From Siphonodentalium dalli (Eukaryota > Mollusca > Scaphopoda > Gadilida > Siphonodentaliidae): a stretch of DNA of 64,000 bases. How positions within the stretch are numbered: the first letter of the stretch is position 1; each line of letters starts with the position of its first letter. The translations under genes were made by a program, and so were the position numbers. The notes under the pieces were generated by a model that saw only the letters and a program-made list of their open reading frames with translations, made no database searches and was not told where the DNA came from. Below, piece by piece: positions 59,641 to 64,000 of the stretch. The stretch is taken from NCBI GenBank assembly GCA_032622095.1, contig CP136061.1, positions 24,120,991 through 24,184,990 of the forward strand, given 5' to 3'.

Positions 59641-60959
59641 ATCGGTTTCTGATTTTGCGCAACGGGTTTCCCACAGGAATCCCGCCAAATGTCACGTAAC
59701 CGATCATCGTTTGGAAATGAATACAGCATTATACCTAACCGAGAGTCACTAGACCGGCCACAGCCGAAAACACTGCATTTATATGGCATTGTCACGGATG
59801 AATGATTGTAAATACGGGAAACTGAATTGCTTTATTCTTTGATCCAATTAAATAACATGAATGGATATTGAGAAAACGAATTTATATACATAAGATGGAC
59901 AGAATAACGAAAAGTATTTATATACAAAATATACAGTGACAGATATACAACATCGCGAACACGCACCCGCATAAAGTTCACATGCCGGCTCGTGTTTTCA
60001 TAAGCTTTATTTTTGACACGAGAGTGTTATCTACCCCGCTCAATCGGCCTTCTATAGTTTTTGTCAAAACATTAACTTTCCAAACAGCACTTAAGATAAA
60101 TCACAAGTGAAGATAACTCACCGCGCGATGACAATTCACCATGTGTACACAATGCTATTGATATGCCCCGCAGTAATTACCTTACACTATCGCGCTGATA
60201 ATTAACTCCGACTCCGATTCCCTGTTTTTAATTAGTTTACCTCGCTTGACGTCATGCGAGGTTTTGCGACGGAGATAGCCGACAACCGATGGTGGTATTA
60301 TTTATTTATTTCTCGGCTTATTTATTACGCGATTTTTATGGGACTTGGATCATTGTGATCACAATAGGGGTGGCTTTCCGATGGAGTTTTGTTGTTTCAT
60401 GAGGATAGTAATCCTTTAATCCAAACTCGGTTAGGTAATATTCCTCATGGGGTGTGGTGTCGCGGTGATCGCATGGTATCCATAGGGTCGTGGTCCGGTT
60501 TTACCACTTGTTTGTCCGTCTGTCTGTAGACACTTTACGCATGGTGCTATAACTGTCCTCTTTTCACGCTGATCGGTGCCAAATGTTGTGAATGCATTTC
60601 TCCGCACTCAATACAGATCGAAATCCGATATCTTTTAAAGGATTATGGCCCATTGCCATTGAAATCATGCATGCTTCGACAATTCAACCATTTTTCAGCT
60701 GTTAGGTTCCATAAACTTGGTCTGAGTTCTCAACGCACGACTATAGTTTGATCCGATATTCTTCATGCCGTTCTGCCCTTTTGATTATTTTCTTCCTGTC
60801 TAACCATATATCTTAGTTACATAGTATGCACTGTCCCGGTAGTCTGTTATAAAACCGGTTTACAATGCCATGCAGTTTTTCCCCACACGTGTGTTGGCCA
60901 TCATATGCGATATCATTGAAGGGAAGGTTTCTGCTATCATTTTTATGACCATGGTTATT
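59641..60959. other. no gene; approach to GC-rich island
   Basis: A CRE-type TGACGTCA at about 60248 and a GTCCGTCTGTCTGTAGACAC tract near 60523 of the kind seen in bivalve repeats. No supported frame. Confidence 0.4.
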
Positions 60960-61223
60960 TCCATTGCAGCTTAGAGGCCTAACCTGGTTTTACTGTTTAG
61001 TAGCATTACTGTTGGTGGTTAATGCAGTGATTGTGTTAAGTAGATGGTTGGTTGCATCAGCTACCCTAGTTGATGTGGGCGCTCGCCATGATGTACCGGT
61101 GGGTTGTGGTGCACCATACGGTGGTCTCCGGGCTATAACGGTCGTCATCCGGTACGGCGTGCTGGCCGGGCGTCGGTTACGCCTCTTTTTATGACCTTAG
61201 TACTTGTTTTCTCCTTTTTTTCA

Positions 61224-61623
61224 GATGCCAAAAGCGACAGCAATGACCAGACACCGATTAGTACCCGACGTCCCGGTGGAAGTGGTTGGGCCATCGCGGG
61301 GGACCAGGCATGCATTACCAGCCGGCGTCCCTGCCCGTTCGAAGGGGATGCCCGCCAGGAGTGGTCCATATTCTACGGCCGCGCCTTCAATTGTTCGTCC
61401 CGTACGGCCGCGGGTCACGCGGGTGCCTGGCAGTGTGCGTCATAGGTCGGTGCGGTCGACTCCAGCGTCATCGGTTGGTGCGCGATCGTCGTGTGGTCGG
61501 GTGCGTGCTGTGGTCATGTCCGAGGAGGTTGCATCGGTCGCTGCTTCGGCCGATATTCGCGGGGAAGACGAGCAGTGTATTTTCCGGGTCAGTATAGCGG
61601 GCCTCTCCTCTCAATCCCGTTAG
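61224..61623 (+). CDS. Arg/Pro/Ser-rich frame, unrecognised
   Basis: Begins MPKATAMTRH at an ATG directly after a pyrimidine tract and CAG. It is rich in Arg, Pro, Val and Ser with no known domain and ends 240 bp before the recombinase. It could be the N-terminal or gag-like part of the element, or a by-product of the GC-rich composition, since other frames here are open too. Confidence 0.3.
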
Positions 61624-61759
61624 TGCTTTCTGCAGAGGACAAGGCGCGTCTGGCTCCAAGTTGCAGGACGCCTGGCTGGGACTTGGTGGCATCGTCTCCC
61701 GTCCAGGGTGCCGCGGTCCCTCGTCGGCATTAGGACAGCCACAGACTTACGCTACCATG

Positions 61760-62741
61760 GTTTCTGATCTCGATATTCCACCGGCTGGCCCCATGGGCCG
61801 ACCCGGAACGGACTCCGTTGCCTTCGTCGCTGACCATCGACACCTTGTGGGAACTATGACTCGGTTACTCGATGCTGCCCTTACTTGTTCATCTCGGCAG
61901 TATACGCCCGGCAATGGGGTTTTTTGTTCAGTTTGCTTCCCGCTTTCACGTCCGTCCATATCCGCCCGTTAACGTGAGCACGCTGGGGCTCTTTCTCGCA
62001 CATCTTTTCCAGATCGGGTATAGCACCGCCACGGTGCGTAGTGTTTTGTCGGTCATCGCATATCAGCACAATATTCAGGGCTTAGCGACTCCCACTACAC
62101 CTTTCCGGATTCACAAAATGCTCGCGGGCTTTCAACGCTTGCGCCCGAGCGGCGACCCGCGCCGACCAATTACTGTTCCCATGTTACACTCTATGATCGC
62201 TGTATTGCCCTGTTGCGTGGCATCACACACGGAATTGTCCTTTTCCGCGCACTATTCGTATTCGCGTTCTACGCGCTGGCCCGTATCGGCGAAATGTGCA
62301 CTTCACTCTCTGCCCCTCATCTAACTGTCCTGCTCGTGTCCGATGTCACGGTCACGCCCGCCTCCATCGACATCTGCTTCCGGCATTTCAAGCACAGAGT
62401 TAATAGATTGCCCCAAGTGGTCGCTATTGGCAAGTTAGAGGATCCCACCTTTTGTCCGCATACTCATTTCCGTCTTCACTAAACATCGCGTTTCGACGGC
62501 GGGCCCCTTCTTCTGCTCACCGGACGGTCGGGGCATAACACGGGCGCATTTCAATGCCGTTCTCCGGAGAGTGTTGTCAATTCTGCGATTGGATGACCGG
62601 GATTTCAAGTCTCACTCCTTTCGGATAGGCGGGGCATGCTTGGCAGCATCGCGGGGTTACTCCGATGAACACATCCGGATGCTCGGGCGCTGGAACTCCG
62701 ATGCGTTTCGCAAGTACATCCTTCCTCCGCCGTTGTCATAA
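61760..62741 (+). pseudogene. tyrosine recombinase, frameshifted
   Basis: The core-binding part shows QYTPG at about 61895, then after a shift GFFVQFASRFHVRPYPPVNV, SVLSVIAYQHNIQGL and HKMLAGFQRLRPS, RRPIT. The catalytic part lies in another frame (about 62200-62470) with YALARIGEMC carrying the first Arg, then returns to the earlier frame for SHSFRIGGACLAA (His-x-x-Arg), GYSDEHIRMLGRWNSDAF and the tyrosine nucleophile in RKYI, ending TAA at 62739-62741. At least three frame changes are needed, so this copy is dead unless introns or sequencing errors explain them. The family acts by cut-and-rejoin through a 3'-phosphotyrosine. Confidence 0.85.
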
Positions 62742-63144
62742 CAAGAGTTCCGCGATTGCCCGTTTCAGTTCGTGCGTCTTGCCACCCTCGTATATCAGTC
62801 ACAGCGGCCGAGCGGGCACCCTTCCATCAATGCCGGGCGTCGTTATCTGCAGTTCCGTTTGCCGACTCGACGGGCACGCACAGTCGGATTTCCGCAACTG
62901 GGAGGGTTTGGCAGGGTTATCCGGCCTGTAAGTCGTGTCGCAGCACGCGTGGGGGATCTCGCTGCCCGGTCTCTCCCTGTCCTTTGTTTTCATGTTTTCC
63001 GACCCCCCCTAATTTTCTGTTTCAAGCAGGGCCCGAGCGTTGTCCACGTATGCGCTACCCAGTTTACATGTACTTCATGGCCCGGTTTCCGTTTCATGTC
63101 CGACCGACATCCGCCCCCTGCCTCTGCTGGTGGTGCGCAATGGT

Positions 63145-63830
63145 TGCACTGGTCGCACTGTGCTAGTGATGGTTTTTTTGGTTGATAATTGTAGCGCCGG
63201 TTTCACTGTTCCAGTGATGGTTTTTTTTTTTTGGTGGTTAATATTAAATTTTTTTAAGCGCTCATCAGTCTCTGGTGGCGCCGGTTTCACTGTTCCAGCG
63301 ATGGTTTGTGTTTTATTTTTCACTGTTACAGTGATAGTTTTTTTTTGGTTATTCTTCACTATTGGTTTTTTGGTGATTTTTTTTTCTAGCGCTCATCAGT
63401 CTCTGGTAGCGCCGGTTTCACTTTTATAGTGATGGTTATTTGGTTGCGCTCACCAGTCTATGGTAGCGCTGGTTTCACTGTTACAGTGATGGTTTTTTGG
63501 TGGTTAATATTTTTTTTTTTTTAGCGCTCATCAGTCTCTGGTAGCGCCGGTTTCACTGTTCCAGTGACGGTTTTTTGGTGGTTAATATTTTTTTGTTTTC
63601 AGCGCTCATCAGTCTCTGGTAGCGCCGGTTTCACTGTTCCAGTGATGGTTTGTGTTTTCTTTTTCGCTGTTACAGTGATAGTTTTTGTTTTGGTTATTCT
63701 TCACTATTGGTTTTTTGGTTAATTTTTTTTCCGCGCTCATCAGTCTCTGGTAGCGCCGGTTTCACTTTTATAGTGACTATTTTTGGTGTTTTTTTTCAGC
63801 GCTAATCAGTCTCTGGGGTTGCAGGGGGTT
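63145..63830 (+). repeat. array of small hairpins in tandem units
   Basis: Units of about 60-140 bp share AGCGCTCATCAGTCTCTGG then TAGCGCCGGTTTCAC and T-rich spacers. Each unit carries one or two 15-bp dyads: TCACTGTTCCAGTGA, TCACTGTTACAGTGA or TCACTTTTATAGTGA. About nine dyads are present (near 63202, 63286, 63319, 63419, 63474, 63552, 63631, 63666, 63768). It follows the recombinase and probably forms its 3' region. Confidence 0.85.
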
Positions 63831-64000
63831 TTTCTCATTTCCCCGCACTGGCGTTGCGTAATTTTACACTTTCTTTTTATAGGTGGGTTCTTTTCTCAGT
63901 CTTTATACTGTTTTTTTTATTGGCTTCTGGTGGGTGTATGCCGAGCTCGCGTCCAACACTTCACTCGGCAAGTGGCGTGGTACACCCAGGTTGCATATTG
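63831..64000. other. T-rich stretch ending in an inverted repeat
   Basis: GGGTGTATGCCGAG near 63934 and CTCGGCAAGTGG ... TACACCC near 63962-63990 form an imperfect inverted repeat at the window edge, possibly an element end. Confidence 0.4.

Larger units (their letters stand above)
60960..63130 (+). mobile_element. GC-rich tyrosine-recombinase element
   Basis: The base composition switches abruptly to GC-rich against an AT-rich window. It contains an Arg/Pro-rich frame (61224-61623) starting right after a splice-acceptor-like TTTTTTTCAG, then the recombinase remnants. DIRS/Ngaro retrotransposons and Cryptons both carry such recombinases; no reverse transcriptase was found here, so the class is open. 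Confidence 0.65.

Overview
The window reads as nuclear DNA of an invertebrate animal, AT-rich, intron-bearing and packed with repeats. The best guess is a lophotrochozoan, most likely a bivalve mollusc. This rests on a split C-type lectin gene with GT-AG introns, non-LTR retrotransposons of the CR1/Jockey-like group, many palindromic MITE-like elements, tRNA-derived SINE heads, and dispersed repeats of a style common in bivalve genomes. The phylum is an inference; the eukaryotic origin is clear. There are no operons, bacterial genes, CRISPR arrays, or intact tRNA or rRNA genes.

Region by region. 1-14225: the only recognisable host gene, two phase-1 exons (1752-1949 and 14014-14225) that together form one C-type lectin domain, separated by a 12-kb intron. 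That intron is mostly an 8-kb satellite of about 55-bp units (2237-10215), two thirds of which is a 3407-bp block present twice in tandem. Nested transposon copies, a MITE and clusters of CACTTAAGTG palindromes fill the rest. 14226-27110: decayed intergenic DNA with dispersed repeats, hairpins, two copies of a palindrome-headed element (19550-20560), a 241-bp tandem duplication, a dead LINE 3' end (22599-23746) and a 48-bp minisatellite (24821-25210).

27113-40240: a zone of fold-back DNA. It holds a giant inverted repeat (27113-29047) later hit by a retroposon-like insertion, then MITEs at 32057-32409 and 35292-35751, a fold-back element at 33772-34398, and two SINE heads. 40245-51160: a head-to-tail cluster of LINEs on the minus strand. 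LINE A (about 40527-47700) has three open reading frames: a coiled-coil protein, an SGNH-esterase plus RRM protein, and an endonuclease/reverse transcriptase. LINE B (47789-51157) is a different family, broken by a 17-bp duplication and a second frameshift.

51160-60950: mostly unannotatable, with paired diverged repeats, another LINE 3' end (57451-58165), E-box palindromes and scattered AACGCTCTTTATT motifs. 60960-64000: a GC-rich island with a frameshifted tyrosine recombinase of DIRS/Ngaro or Crypton type, followed by an array of small hairpins whose stems stay paired despite base changes.

Nothing suggests the genes act together in a pathway. The lectin is the host gene; nearly everything else is mobile or repetitive DNA. 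The strongest candidates for novelty are the domain set of LINE A, the satellite whose unit variants both keep a dyad, and the recombinase element with its hairpin array.
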